Of a stretch of 64,000 nucleotides of DNA, positions 1-10,500 are shown piece by piece (position 1 is the stretch's first letter; each line of letters starts with the position of its first letter). Position numbers and translations under genes: made by a program. The DNA comes from Planctomycetota bacterium (GTDB lineage Bacteria > Planctomycetota > Planctomycetia > Planctomycetales > Planctomycetaceae): contig JAURQH010000047.1 of the NCBI GenBank assembly GCA_030836185.1, positions 62,001-126,000 on the forward strand, written 5' to 3'. The notes beneath the pieces are model-generated. The model was given only the letters and a program-made list of their open reading frames with translations. It was not told the origin of the DNA and searched no databases.

Positions 1-1
1 C

Positions 2-1558
2 AATCTGTCGACCGAACAACTTGTCGGACTGAACGGCGATGCCTTCAAAGATGGATTGTGTGTGATGGTGTGGGAAGTGGTCAGCGTCATTTCGCTCGTC
101 ATGATGGCGTGGTTCTTCTTGCCTCGCTTTTTGAAAAGTGGTGTCGCGACAGTTCCCGAATATCTGGAAATCCGCTTCGACCGTCAGACACAAGTCATTA
201 CCAACATCATCTTTTTGCTCGCCTATGTGGGGATTCTCCTTCCCATTATTCTCTACACCGGTGCTCAAGGCATGAGCGGCATTCTCGATCTTTCATCGAT
301 GTTTGGCCCTTTCATCGAATCGCTGGGCTGGACTCAAGCATCGCTCGATATGAACCCAGAAGAATATTTAGTTTTTCAGAAAACTGTTCTTCTGTGGGCC
401 ATTGTCTGGATGGTCGGCATCATTGGCTCGATCTACGCCCTCTTCGGTGGATTGCGAACGGTCGCCGTCTCAGACACTCTAAACGGCATCGGCCTCTTGG
501 TGGGTGGGATGATGATTACCGTCTTTGCATTATCTCAACTGGGGGGTGACGGCGGCATCACAGCAGGAGCAGATCGACTGTTTGCAGAACAAAGAGCCAG
601 AATGAATTCGGTGGGTGGTCCAAAATCTTCCGTCCCATTCTCTACCGTCTTCTCGGGAATTTTTCTGCTCACGTTATTCTACTGGACCACGAACCAGCAA
701 ATTATTCAGCGCACGTTTGGAGCAAGTAGTTTAGCCGAAGGTCAAAAAGGCGTTCTGTTGACCGGTGCCCTCAAATTACTCGGACCCTTCTATCTCGTGC
801 TGCCCGGCATGATTGCTTATACGATTTACAAAAACGAAGGGATCGAATCGGTGACCGCATATGGTCGATTGGTCAGCGATGTGTTGCCCGCTCCGCTCAC
901 TGGTTTTTTTGCAGCCGCCATGATCGGAGCGATCCTCTCCAGCTTCAACTCCGCTCTCAACAGTTCCTGTACGCTCTTTAGTTTGGGGCTCTACAAATCT
1001 GTCTTGAATCCGAATGCCGCGGAACAACAGGTGGTCCGCAGTGGTAAAATTTTTGGCTGGATTGTCGCCATCACAGCCATGTGTCTGGCCCCGCTGTTAG
1101 CCAAGACAGAAAGCATCTTTGGCTATCTACAAAAGATGAACGGCATGTATTTCATTCCCATCTTCTCCGTCGTGCTTGTCGGAATGCTCTCTCGTCGCGT
1201 TCCGGCCTTTGCCGCAAAAGTGGGATTAGTGACAGGCTTTGTCCTCATCGCGGTCGGTTACTTCGTCCCGCCGTTTCCTCTCATTGTAGAATCCATGCAC
1301 ACGTTCCACTTTCTGGGAATCGTGTTCTGTTGGCTGGTGATCTTGATGTTAGTCATCGGGGAATTGTACCCGCGCGAAACCGAGTTCGTGCAGGAAGATG
1401 TCAAAGCGGTCGACATGACGCCGTGGAAACACACTCGTACCGCGGGGCTCGTGCTGATTGTCGCCGTCATCGCAATTTATGCGGTCTTCGCCGACTTCTC
1501 GGTCTTAGAACCGGTCACGCCAGAAACGACGACGATAACCGAACTCGTCGAAGAATGA
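2..1558 (+). CDS. Sodium:solute symporter (SSS family), 5'-truncated by window edge
   Basis: The reading frame is open from base 2, so the start lies outside the window; 518 residues are visible. A TTG at 56 is the first start-like codon but cuts into the conserved region. Many hydrophobic helices alternate with short loops, and the segment around [12 protein letters not shown] followed by a Trp-Glu helix resembles SglT/YidK-like members of the family. Such proteins couple inward sodium flow to uptake of sugars or related organic solutes; the substrate cannot be read here. The tail is a short acidic cytoplasmic or periplasmic extension rich in Thr and Glu. No gene follows for 1.46 kb on this strand. 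Confidence 0.9.
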   Translation, partial: NLSTEQLVGLNGDAFKDGLCVMVWEVVSVISLVMMAWFFLPRFLKSGVATVPEYLEIRFDRQTQVITNIIFLLAYVGILLPIILYTGAQGMSGILDLSSMFGPFIESLGWTQASLDMNPEEYLVFQKTVLLWAIVWMVGIIGSIYALFGGLRTVAVSDTLNGIGLLVGGMMITVFALSQLGGDGGITAGADRLFAEQRARMNSVGGPKSSVPFSTVFSGIFLLTLFYWTTNQQIIQRTFGASSLAEGQKGVLLTGALKLLGPFYLVLPGMIAYTIYKNEGIESVTAYGRLVSDVLPAPLTGFFAAAMIGAILSSFNSALNSSCTLFSLGLYKSVLNPNAAEQQVVRSGKIFGWIVAITAMCLAPLLAKTESIFGYLQKMNGMYFIPIFSVVLVGMLSRRVPAFAAKVGLVTGFVLIAVGYFVPPFPLIVESMHTFHFLGIVFCWLVILMLVIGELYPRETEFVQEDVKAVDMTPWKHTRTAGLVLIVAVIAIYAVFADFSVLEPVTPETTTITELVEE

Positions 1559-1641
1559 GCCGTCGCGACCCTGTTTTGAAATTCCATTCGAAGGATCCGT
1601 ATCATTGGGATTATGTGTTGGCGATCGGAACAATACTGAAA

Positions 1642-1659
1642 GCGGTGACAAGTCACCGC
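1642..1659. repeat. Perfect 8-bp-arm palindrome
   Basis: GCGGTGAC and GTCACCGC are separated by two bases. It lies about 85 nt downstream of the symporter stop and 17 nt outside the 1676-1893 element. No T-run follows on the plus strand, so it is not a classical terminator. Confidence 0.55.
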
Positions 1660-1675
1660 ACTCCAAAGTAGAGCA

Positions 1676-1893
1676 AGCAGGGTAGCCCGACCGATCCATA
1701 GATCGGTTGGGTGACTTTAGAGCAACTGAGGTCGCCGAGCAATAGCGAGGATTCAAGACCGAAGGCGGTAGTTTCTATCCTCCCATCCTGCGGTTGCAGA
1801 CTGTGGTTGTCCGGCCTCACTTGATTGTACCATGATGATGACAGATTCTTGTCGCTCACGCGACCCAGCCGATTCCGGCTGGGCTACCCTGCT
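1676..1893. mobile_element. MITE-like 218-bp element with 13-bp terminal inverted repeats
   Basis: AGCAGGGTAGCCC at 1676-1688 is matched exactly by its reverse complement at 1881-1893. At each end the CCC of the terminal repeat is also the base of a hairpin. The left hairpin (1686-1711) pairs CCCGACCGATC with GATCGGTTGGG around loop CATA. The right hairpin (1864-1883) pairs CCCAGCCG with CGGCTGGG around ATTC. The stems differ in sequence but keep pairing. There is no coding capacity and no obvious target duplication. Mobility is inferred only from the architecture. Confidence 0.5.
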
Positions 1894-2073
1894 GTTGACG
1901 CCTTTCAGTGACGCACCATTCCCCGGAGCGCCCACCGGCACCCTGTTTTAATTTTATTCGTTTGATTCGAGAGTTCCATAGCACGTCGAATGACACTTGC
2001 CCCCATCCCGACTGCTGGCGCAGATCGGGCTATGCGAACTCCGCGGTGAATTAAATTTGGTTCCCTCTCATCT

Positions 2074-2096
2074 CACTGGCGGGCAAGCCGCCAGTG
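2074..2096. repeat. Hairpin repeat CACTGGCGG/CCGCCAGTG
   Basis: Nine-base arms pair perfectly around the loop GCAAG. No T-run follows in either direction. I have the impression that similar palindromes occur between planctomycete genes, but this was not checked. Confidence 0.5.
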
Positions 2097-2273
2097 CCAC
2101 CCAAGAAGAGAATGAACGCTTTGCGTTTCTTCGTGTCTTGGCGTTTTTGCGTCAAAAAAATGATCGTTCAAAACTCGCCTTGCCAAACGCGATCTACCAG
2201 AGTTAGCGTTCGTGTTTCGCCGACAGGCGACTCGATCTTTGGCAATTTGAACGTCATGACGACATCAACATAG

Positions 2274-2295
2274 CCCTACTGCGCAAGCAGTTGGG
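2274..2295. repeat. Hairpin with GCAA loop
   Basis: CCC-T-ACTGC pairs with GCAGT-T-GGG around a GCAA tetraloop, with one T-T mismatch. It is a separate palindrome from those upstream, in a region without genes. Confidence 0.45.
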
Positions 2296-2361
2296 GCAGG
2301 TTCAAGTGTCATTGCGTGTCGCAGGTGATTTGTACGAGCACGATGTGTATTACTTGGGTGG

Positions 2362-2389
2362 CTGTGGATGACCGACAGGTCACCCACAG
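2362..2389. repeat. Hairpin with 11 base pairs
   Basis: CTGTGG-A-TGACC pairs with GGTCA-C-CCACAG around GACA, with a single A/C mismatch. It shares the 4-nt loop design of the neighbouring palindromes but not their sequence. Confidence 0.45.
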
Positions 2390-2598
2390 AATCAGAAATC
2401 TGGGGACTCACTACGTTCGTACCCAGGCACACCTGTGATTCAGCCAGTAGTGTGTTGAAGAATGACTAAGGCTGCAACGTGAGAAAGGAGGCGATCTCGC
2501 GTGACGTAGAAAATGCGCACCCACAAAAAGTAACACTCACTCACAAAATGAAGATCGACTCAAACCGAAAGGTGCCAACAAGTTGCTCAAGAGTATGG

Positions 2599-2691
2599 AA
2601 GATTCGAAATCAAGATTCGGAAAGATTTGATTCAACATTTGGTCAAGATTCGGTCAAGGTGTGTCCCCGAATCTCCGAATCTTCAAATCTT
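2599..2691. repeat. Cluster of AAGATTYGR nonamers in both orientations
   Basis: Direct copies or near-copies begin at 2599, 2612, 2622 and 2645. Inverted copies lie at 2667-2674, 2675-2683 and 2683-2691 (CCGAATCT, CCGAATCTT, TCAAATCTT). The halves can fold into one imperfect stem of about 30 pairs. It may be a small inverted-repeat element or a binding-site cluster; no function is evident. Confidence 0.4.
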
Positions 2692-3022
2692 GAAAACGGT
2701 GTTGAGCGTTTGGGAATCAGGGGCGTCTGCAAGTTGATCACCAGAGACCAAGCCGACAGATCGATGGTGAATATGACAGGAGTACAAACCCATCTAACAT
2801 GCCTTGGCCTCTTGTGCTGATGCAACCTTTTTTGTTTCGTCGGGTAGCGGGAGTGCACTATGGAACAGAAACGCCGGTTTATGACGGTCGGAGGAGTTGT
2901 GTCCCTGTGAATTTGTCCCGGGTCGTCGATTGATGATTGGCGATGAGGTTGTCGGCAAAGTAACCTATAAAATCGCCCAAAGCCCCTGTTTTGACATATT
3001 ACTCGATTGATTGGCTGCAACG

Positions 3023-6000
3023 ATGAACAACCGCTGGCTAACTCTGTGTTTGATCTTGTGTCCGGCTGCTCTCTCGGCTGCCGAACTCGGTTACTTCCGT
3101 TATCCCACCATTCATGGGGATACGGTCGCGTTCACCGCGGAAGGCGATACCTGGGTCGTGTCGGCTGAGGGAGGATTCGGCGGTCGACTTTCAACACATC
3201 ACTCTCTGGAATACCGCAAGGCGATTTCTCCCGATGGTGAATGGCTGGCTTTTAACGCGCAGTACGAAGGCCCGACCGAAATTTACATCATGCCCGTTTC
3301 GGGAGGTCGCCCCAAGCGAATGACCTTTGAAGGGGAATATATTCAGGTGCAAGGTTGGACTCCCGATGGAAAGATTCTTGCCGCCACCTCTCGTTACTCA
3401 CCACTGTCTCGCAACAAACAACTGGTCGAAATTGATATCAAAACCACCTCGCAAACTTTGATCCCCTTAGCTCAAGCGGCAGAAGGTGCCTGGAACGATG
3501 AGAAGTCGGTCCTGTTTTTCACGCGACTGGGAAAGCAATCGAGTTGGACAAAACGATACAAAGGCGGGACCGCTCAAAATTTGTGGAAGTGGGAACCGGG
3601 AAGTGAGGAAGCCGTTCCTATGACGGCTGATTACGAGGGTACCAGTCGGTCGCCGATGTGGTGGAACGGTCGTTGTTACTTTGTCACTGATCGTGATGGC
3701 ACCATGAATGTCTGGTCGATGACGGTTGAGGGAGAAGATTTGAAACAACACACAAAACATGTCGGCTTTGATGTGCAGGAACCCAGCTTGGGGCAAGGAC
3801 GAATCGTCTACCAAAACGGAGCCGACTTGAGACTCTACACAATCGCCGATGGCAGTGATCGCGTGATTGACATCGAACTGGTTTCGGATTTTGCACAAAC
3901 TCGCGAAAAATGGATCAAGACTCCGATTAGTTATCTCTCTCACATGGCCATTTCTCCGAAAGGTGACCAAATTGCGTTGGTTTCTCGCGGGCAGTTGTTT
4001 GTCACGCCGGTGGGCGGAGGCCGCATTCAACCCATCAGTCGTAAGCAGGGAGTCCGTTATCGTGATATCAGTTTCAGTCACGATGGAAAATCGTTGATTG
4101 TCGTATCGGATGAATCGGGAGACTACGAATTCTGGAAATTCGATCTCACTGCCGTCGACAAACGAAAGCAATTGACCAAAGACGGTGCCGTCTTGCGATA
4201 TGACCCACTGGTCTCGCCTGACGGGAAACGAATTGTCTGGACTGACAAGGATTTGAAGCTCTGGAGTTACGATTTCAAAACGGAAAAAAGCGAACTGATT
4301 GCCGCCTCTAATAATGGGTCGTTCGGGTCGGTAGTGTATTCGCCCAACGGAAAATGGCTGGCTTGGTCTGCCAATGCTTCCAATGACTTCGCTCAAATCT
4401 GGTTATACAATTTTGAAACCCAGCAGAAACAGACACTCACCAGTGACCGGATTGATGCACACTCCCCCACCTGGAGTCGTGATGGAAACCGATTATTTTT
4501 TGTCGTCGATCAGCGACTAGCCTCGGAAGTCTCTTCGCCTTGGGGCATGAGGCAACCGGAACCATTTTTTGACAACGTCAGTTATATTTACGAATTGCCT
4601 TTGAAATCGGGATTGCGCTCGATTTATGAATCAGAGAACGAAGCAACAAAACAATACAAACCGACCGTCAGTAAAGATTACGATTTCAAAAACCTCTCGC
4701 TCCGTCTGAAAAAAGTCCCCGTTCCCGCAGGAAATTACCGTGACTTGAAGGCCACCGCGCAAAATCTGTTTTTTGTACATCGCGGTAAAACAGGTTCGAA
4801 GCAATCAGTCCTGCGAGCGTTCAAGCTGTCTTCGAAACCAGGATCGGTGCGAAACATTATCAATGGAGTCTCGTCGTATGAACTTTCGGAAGATAGCCGC
4901 AAGGTCTTCGCGCGAGCGGGAAATAATTTGTATGTCTTCGATGGCTCAATTTCCGCGGGTATCAACGCGACCCAATCTCTCGTTAAACTCAGTGGGTGGG
5001 AATTTTCGGTCGATCCTCGTGAGGAATGGCGTCAAATGTTTGTTGATGCCTGGCGCATGGAGCGAGATTACTTTTACGACCGCGAATTACACGGCGTCGA
5101 TTGGGATGCAGAACTCCATCGCTATCTACCCCTCGTGGAACGTGTGACCGACCGTTCTGAATTAAATGATCTGATCACTCAAATTGTGGGAGAGCTGGAA
5201 GCGCTCCACATTTTTGTTTCGGGGGGCGATTATCGAACTGGTGGAGAATCTATCGACCCCGGTTCACTGGGTGTCGAACTGTTACGCGATGAGGCGGCAG
5301 GCGGATACCGCATCTCTCGGATTCCTGCCTGGGATACCGATTATCCACATGAAGCGCCTGCTTTATTGCAAGCCGACCCCGAAGTGAACGTAGGAGATAT
5401 CATCGTCGAAATCGATAATGTTTCTGTGCTCAGTGTGCCTCATCCTGCCATGCTGCTGAGAGAGAAGGTCGGGGAAGATGTTTTGGTCGAGATGAAGTCA
5501 GCCAGCACCGGCAAGCAACGGCCCATTCTCGTGAAACCGATCTCCATCACATCGTACGCAAATCTGTTGTACAACGAATGGGAATTGACCCGTCGGCAAG
5601 AGGTGGAAGAAAAAGCAAATCGCGAGATTGGATACATTCATTTGCGAGCGATGGGAACATCAGACTATGCGGCATGGGCCGAGCAATACTTCCCTGTGTT
5701 TAACCGGCAGGGATTGATTATCGACATGCGTTACAACAACGGAGGGAATATCGATAGCTGGCTGTTGAGTCGCTTGCTGAGAAAGGCGTGGTTCTATTGG
5801 AAGCCGCGTGTCGGTCAACCGTACTGGAACATGCAGTACGCTTTCCGCGGACACATTGTCGTCCTTTGCAACGAGTGGACAGCTTCAGACGGAGAAGCGT
5901 TCTCGGAGGGTGTGAAACGATTGGGAATTGGTACGGTCATTGGAACTCGCACTTGGGGCGGGCATATCTGGTTAAGTCGCAATAACCCATTGGTTGATAA

Positions 6001-6301
6001 TGGTATCGCAACAGCCGCACAACTGGGCGTTTTCACCGATGACGGAGAATGGTTGATTGAGGGACGCGGCGTCGAACCCGATCTTGTGGTCGATAACCCA
6101 CCGCATGAAACTTTTCTGGGCCGCGACCATCAACTGGAAGCCGCCATCGATTACCTCCAGAAGAAAATCAAAGAAGAACCGGTTGAGCAACCAGTGGTTC
6201 CGCCGTATTACCGACGGGAAGACGCACCGTTAGAAGCAGAGCGTGACAACACAATTTCACCGGCAACAGAAAAGGCCCAGAACGCGGCTGCGGTTCCTTG
6301 A
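3023..6301 (+). CDS. Secreted tricorn-like protease (S41 family)
   Basis: Start ATG 3023 gives a signal peptide (MNNRWLTLCLILCPAALSA) cleaved before AELGYF; a TTG four codons upstream is less likely. The 1092-residue protein has the tricorn order: two beta-propeller regions with PD40-like repeats (about 25-300 and 310-640), a helical core-1 domain (about 665-745), a PDZ-like domain (about 770-860) and a C-terminal S41 serine-protease domain. Candidate catalytic residues match tricorn spacing: His729 in ALHIF, Ser955 in TASDGE and Glu1018 in GVEPD. Archaeal tricorn trims proteasome peptides in the cytosol; the signal peptide places this one in the periplasm, where it probably degrades peptides. 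It is monocistronic and its stop abuts the stop of the opposite-strand gene. Confidence 0.88.
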   Translation: MNNRWLTLCLILCPAALSAAELGYFRYPTIHGDTVAFTAEGDTWVVSAEGGFGGRLSTHHSLEYRKAISPDGEWLAFNAQYEGPTEIYIMPVSGGRPKRMTFEGEYIQVQGWTPDGKILAATSRYSPLSRNKQLVEIDIKTTSQTLIPLAQAAEGAWNDEKSVLFFTRLGKQSSWTKRYKGGTAQNLWKWEPGSEEAVPMTADYEGTSRSPMWWNGRCYFVTDRDGTMNVWSMTVEGEDLKQHTKHVGFDVQEPSLGQGRIVYQNGADLRLYTIADGSDRVIDIELVSDFAQTREKWIKTPISYLSHMAISPKGDQIALVSRGQLFVTPVGGGRIQPISRKQGVRYRDISFSHDGKSLIVVSDESGDYEFWKFDLTAVDKRKQLTKDGAVLRYDPLVSPDGKRIVWTDKDLKLWSYDFKTEKSELIAASNNGSFGSVVYSPNGKWLAWSANASNDFAQIWLYNFETQQKQTLTSDRIDAHSPTWSRDGNRLFFVVDQRLASEVSSPWGMRQPEPFFDNVSYIYELPLKSGLRSIYESENEATKQYKPTVSKDYDFKNLSLRLKKVPVPAGNYRDLKATAQNLFFVHRGKTGSKQSVLRAFKLSSKPGSVRNIINGVSSYELSEDSRKVFARAGNNLYVFDGSISAGINATQSLVKLSGWEFSVDPREEWRQMFVDAWRMERDYFYDRELHGVDWDAELHRYLPLVERVTDRSELNDLITQIVGELEALHIFVSGGDYRTGGESIDPGSLGVELLRDEAAGGYRISRIPAWDTDYPHEAPALLQADPEVNVGDIIVEIDNVSVLSVPHPAMLLREKVGEDVLVEMKSASTGKQRPILVKPISITSYANLLYNEWELTRRQEVEEKANREIGYIHLRAMGTSDYAAWAEQYFPVFNRQGLIIDMRYNNGGNIDSWLLSRLLRKAWFYWKPRVGQPYWNMQYAFRGHIVVLCNEWTASDGEAFSEGVKRLGIGTVIGTRTWGGHIWLSRNNPLVDNGIATAAQLGVFTDDGEWLIEGRGVEPDLVVDNPPHETFLGRDHQLEAAIDYLQKKIKEEPVEQPVVPPYYRREDAPLEAERDNTISPATEKAQNAAAVP

Positions 6302-7333
6302 TCAGGAATCGGTTTTTTCATCGGCAGTGCGTTTGCTCTCAATGGGTTTCGCATTTTCCGCATACTGGGCGGCGGGAATTTTAGGACCGCGTAACAGTTG
6401 TTCTTTGGTTTCCCGCTCGAAACGAAGCATCTGTTCGCCCAACAATTCGATGCGAGTATTGACTTCGTCGTTAGATTGCTCCAAGCCACCCGAAATGAGT
6501 GTCACGATCCCCAGTAACAGCAACATTTGACCGGCAGTTGTCAGCATCCAGCCTTTGGGTGTCATGTCAGAGTTTCCACCAAAGTAGCCATACACAATTA
6601 AGGCAGCTCCTGCCGTCAAACCGAGCACACCGAGATAGGATAACCATTGCCCGGCGAGGACCAGCCAATTGATGCCTCGTTGCTCTTGGGCGAGTCGTTC
6701 GTCGATGAGTTGCTGGATATCTATATGAGGTACGGAACTGATGGCAACTGGTTGTGCCGCATCGACTCGTTGAGGTTGAAACTCTGATTGTTCTTGAGCA
6801 ACCGGTTCTGGCTCGGTCACGACTTCTTGGCTTGATTCAACAACGGGTTCTTCAACGGCACCTTCTGCAGAGACTTCTGAAGTGATTGGTGCTGAGACCG
6901 GGTCCGGTTCTTGGACTTTTTCCGGCTTTGGTTCGGGTGTCTTTTCTTCGGGAACGTGAGCGGCATCGAAGCGAAACTTGGGTTTTTGTGCGGCAGGTAA
7001 CTCGGGGTCTATGTTAGCGATTGGTTCAACAACTTCGGGAGGCTCAACTGTGTCTTCATCGCCGGAATTCTCAACAGCTTCCTCAGGAGGTTCCTGTTCA
7101 GAATCTTCTTCACTCTCAGAAAGATGACTGGCCTCTTTGCCGGGTGGAGAGGAGAGCGGTTCGAGCAACGGTTCTTTCGACCAGCGGTCGAGGAGTTCCT
7201 GCGCGCCGCGAAGAGGGTCATCGGGAGGATTGACATGCTTTCCGGGTAGAATCTCTCCGCAAGTTCCACATGTGACTGATCCATCTACCGCGACTTCTGC
7301 CGCAACTTCAGTTTGACAATTCTCACACCACAT
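6302..7333 (-). CDS. Zinc-ribbon membrane protein with Pro/Glu-rich linker
   Basis: This 343-residue protein is uncharacterised. ATG 7333 is preferred over an in-frame ATG 36 nt upstream because GGAG lies at good distance and the protein then begins with its zinc ribbon, MWCENCQ, followed by CGTCGE (a CxxC pair). A long Pro/Glu/Val-rich, probably disordered stretch covers about residues 40-190. Two membrane helices follow (around VLAGQWLSYLGVLGLTAGAA and LLLLGIVTLISGG), and then a charged helical tail. The zinc ribbon is probably cytoplasmic. The gene converges on the tricorn-like gene with no spacer. Function is unknown. Confidence 0.8.
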   Translation of the reverse strand: MWCENCQTEVAAEVAVDGSVTCGTCGEILPGKHVNPPDDPLRGAQELLDRWSKEPLLEPLSSPPGKEASHLSESEEDSEQEPPEEAVENSGDEDTVEPPEVVEPIANIDPELPAAQKPKFRFDAAHVPEEKTPEPKPEKVQEPDPVSAPITSEVSAEGAVEEPVVESSQEVVTEPEPVAQEQSEFQPQRVDAAQPVAISSVPHIDIQQLIDERLAQEQRGINWLVLAGQWLSYLGVLGLTAGAALIVYGYFGGNSDMTPKGWMLTTAGQMLLLLGIVTLISGGLEQSNDEVNTRIELLGEQMLRFERETKEQLLRGPKIPAAQYAENAKPIESKRTADEKTDS

Positions 7334-7410
7334 AATTCGGGGACTCCGTTCCCGCTGTCTCGAAAACATCTGCTATTCACTCTTGACGCACCACATGCGC
7401 AGAGATCTGT

Positions 7411-7422
7411 CGATAATTATCG
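7411..7422. promoter_or_regulatory. 12-bp palindrome upstream of the zinc-ribbon gene
   Basis: CGATAATTATCG is a perfect palindrome 78 nt before the minus-strand start at 7333. Its place between two minus-strand genes fits an operator or promoter element, but a chance AT-rich palindrome is possible. Confidence 0.25.
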
Positions 7423-7501
7423 TGAGATTAGGAAATCGGGCAATAGCGGATTTCGGGAGAATATAAAGTGATGTAACCTCATACAATATCAATAGCTTAC
7501 A

Positions 7502-10500
7502 TCAATTCGTCACAAAGTACCCTTTGAGTTCTCGCAGGACAAAATGCGCTCTTTTCAAAAACGTCTCCTGACTGCGAACCCAACCATCCGTGCGAATTTT
7601 GACATTGATGCGGGTATTGGTGAGCAGACCGTTATCACTCCGTTGTTGATTCCAACCCTCACCCAATTCCAGATCAATCAACACAGGACGATCATCATCC
7701 TGCCGTCCCCAGTAAGGGAGTAACCCCTTTTTACCAACTCGCATGGAGACGTGACGACGGTCAACATGCAACAACTTGGCGTGCATGTCGTACAAAAATC
7801 CTCCCAATTTGTACACGATCATGTCCGAAGCCACCATCGCCTCGAAGTGAGTCTCCACATCGAATTCACCCGTGATGAGCTTCGACATATTATCTTCGAC
7901 GGCTTTCATCTCGACCGCGATGTCGGCAGCACTGACACCCACGGAACAGTTTCGACCACTCTGTTTGGCTTGATACAAACCATGTTCGGCACGGTTCATC
8001 ACTTCCGTCAGATCATCCCCTTCTTCAAGAGATGCGATCCCCGCGCTGACGGTCAAAGAATGAAACGGTAAAACATCGAAGCGGGTTCGATCAATCAACT
8101 TGCGGAATTGATCTCCTCGCTTGCGGGCTTTTTCCAAATTGATCCCTGGACAGGCGATGGCGAATTGACCGCCGCCGTATCGACAAGAGAGTTCGCGTTT
8201 TCCACAGGCTTGTGACAATCGCCGCGAAATTTCTGTCAACAAATCATTACCAATTTGGCGTCCAAACCCTTCGTTGATTGCTTTGAAATGATCGACATCC
8301 AGAAACAACACCGAGACCTGCTCATGATCGGGAGAGGCGGGGTCAATCAGATGCTCGACGAAAGCATCCCATTCCTTCCGGGAAACAGGTTGAGCCAGAG
8401 GATCGGTTTGACCAGGATCGGGAGAGGGAACTTCTTGTGTTTCGGGGGCTGGCGACTCTACGGGCAATTCGATGGTCTCTGGTATTTTCGAACTCTCTTC
8501 AACATTTATATTTAGTTCTTCCTCAACAGATTCCTCAATCGCTTTGTCTTCTTCAACGTCGAGTTGTTCGGCTACTTCTTCATGAGACTCATCTGCCTCA
8601 GGAACTTCTTCTTGCTGCTCTTCGAGTTGCTCCGAAACAGTTTCTTCTTCGATAGCCTCTTCAGCAGTTGCCACTTCATACTCTTGAGAGGAATTTTGTA
8701 CCTCTTCTGCCAAGGGTTCGACAGCCAGTATCTCGTTATCATTCCCAAGAGTTTCAGGATCCGGTAAATCTACGACCGGATTTTCGGGACTTTGTTGAGG
8801 CGATTCTTCGTCGGTTTCGAGACCATTAACTGTCTGTTCGCTCTTCTCGGCTTGTTCTACTTCAACACCTTCTGTTTGCTCGATGTCTTGCTCGTCAGTA
8901 ACCAGTGAATCAAACCGGCTGAAAAGCTCATCCAAATTTTCCGAACTCGGGGTTTCAACGGCATCCTCCGTAGAGGAATCTTCTTCAGTTGGCTCACTTG
9001 ATACTTCAGCCTGCTCCGACTCTTCAATGGAGTCTTGAGGTAAACTGTCTACCATCGGTTCTTCGAGAATGTCCGTTTCCGACTGCTCCTCGACGATATC
9101 CGAAACTTCGGCGTTTTCTTCTGAAGAAAGTGCCTTCGCTTCTTCGATATCGATCTCTGTCGAATCATTGGAGACTGTTTCTTCTGCCTTTTCGATGACC
9201 GCTGCTACCGAATTTTCCGAAGCACTCGGCGGCCCAGTCAACCCGGTAATGCCGAGTTGCTCTTCGATGGCAACTAAGTAGGAATTGTCGAGTTTAGGTA
9301 CTTCAAAAATGGGTTCTGCATCGTCATCCAGATTGTGAATCGTATCAACCAAATCTCCCACCCATTCAGGAGTCAGCATCAATGCAGACTTCGATGTTTC
9401 GGTTTGACAGGGAGCCCCTCGATGAACTTCCACAATCCCTAACAACAACCCATCACGCCCCATAATGGGAATCGAGTTCACTTCGGCTTCGATCATCTTG
9501 TCAGCCGAATTTTTGAGGCACAAAGTGAGATGTGCTGGTTTGGCTGATTCAAGTGTCTGGTAGAGCGGAGTCTGAGAGTCAGAGAAGGCTAGACCTTCCT
9601 CGTTGCAATACCCCATCAGTTGATTCGTCCAGTGTTTGTTTCGCATTTCCCTCATCGAGTAGCCAAGCCGACTTTGACACCCGTAATTCCATAACAGAAA
9701 ACGTCCCGTGGCATCGAGTATGAAAAAACCCTGATAGTGTGCTTCCAGATCATGCAACTCGAATAAAATCTCGATGAACGTCGCATGAACGATATTCAAT
9801 GTTTCCTCATCCATCCCCAGATCTTGCTGTTGTAACAGCGCGACATCGTAATTCTCGACCTGCTGATCGCGACCGGAAAGCCATTCTTCCAACGATTCCA
9901 GAACACGATGTTCTTCGGGAATTTCTGCGAGTGTTTTCAATGCCGCGATAATCTCAGCGACATCGTGTTGGCCATTTTCCCGATGTCGGACGGCATCAAA
10001 CAAGTTGGCAAAATTAAATGCAGCCGCCCCCAAAATCACATGGAGTGGCGTGGGTGACTCACTCTCTGCCGAGAGTGGTTCGCGATAACGAAAGTTTTGA
10101 GAGAGTGTCAAAATTTCCAGAAGTTCAGAATCCGCATGACAGGCCGCCAAAAGATCCACCGAAACACGACGGGACAACTCTTCAGCCTCGGTACTTGTCA
10201 GCTCCCAAAACGGAAATTCAGCCGGCACAATGACCGTACCAATCTCGTGCAACAACGCAGCCGTGACGAGGGTATTGACTTTCCGCGAAGTCCATCCGCA
10301 TTGCCGAGCGATTCCATGACACAAAAACGCAACCCGCTGCGAGTGAGCCAGTAAGTCGGGGCGAAGTGCTTCCAAGACGCTCAAGAGTGTGTCGCGCAGC
10401 ATCTCAGTCACAGGGAGTTCTTCACTGCCGGTGAACGTCGTCAAATCCGACTTGGAAAGTTCCAGTAGGTTCAGCAAACGATTGGCTGCCGAGATTGAAA

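Larger units (their letters stand above)
1559..3022. other. 1.46-kb gene-free region rich in palindromes
   Basis: No convincing gene lies here. The short open frames lack ribosome sites and family-like sequence and are broken by palindromes. The stretch holds at least six near-perfect hairpins (1642-1659, 1686-1711, 1864-1883, 2074-2096, 2274-2295, 2362-2389) and a cluster of AAGATTYGR nonamers (2599-2691). It also contains a segment around 2110-2160 of GCGTTT/GTGTC composition. It looks like accumulated small repeat elements rather than a decayed protein gene. The promoter of the downstream protease should lie near its 3' end, but no clear -35/-10 pair stands out. Confidence 0.6.

Noticed and set aside
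2479-2820. 113-codon open frame in the gene-free stretch
   Set aside because: It crosses the AAGATTYGR cluster, has no ribosome site and no family-like composition.
3467-4396. 309-codon open frame opposite the tricorn-like gene
   Set aside because: It is fully antisense to a gene with clear domains and has no recognisable protein pattern.
8160-8180. Active diguanylate cyclase site
   Set aside because: The signature reads GGGQF, so calling it an active cyclase is not supported.
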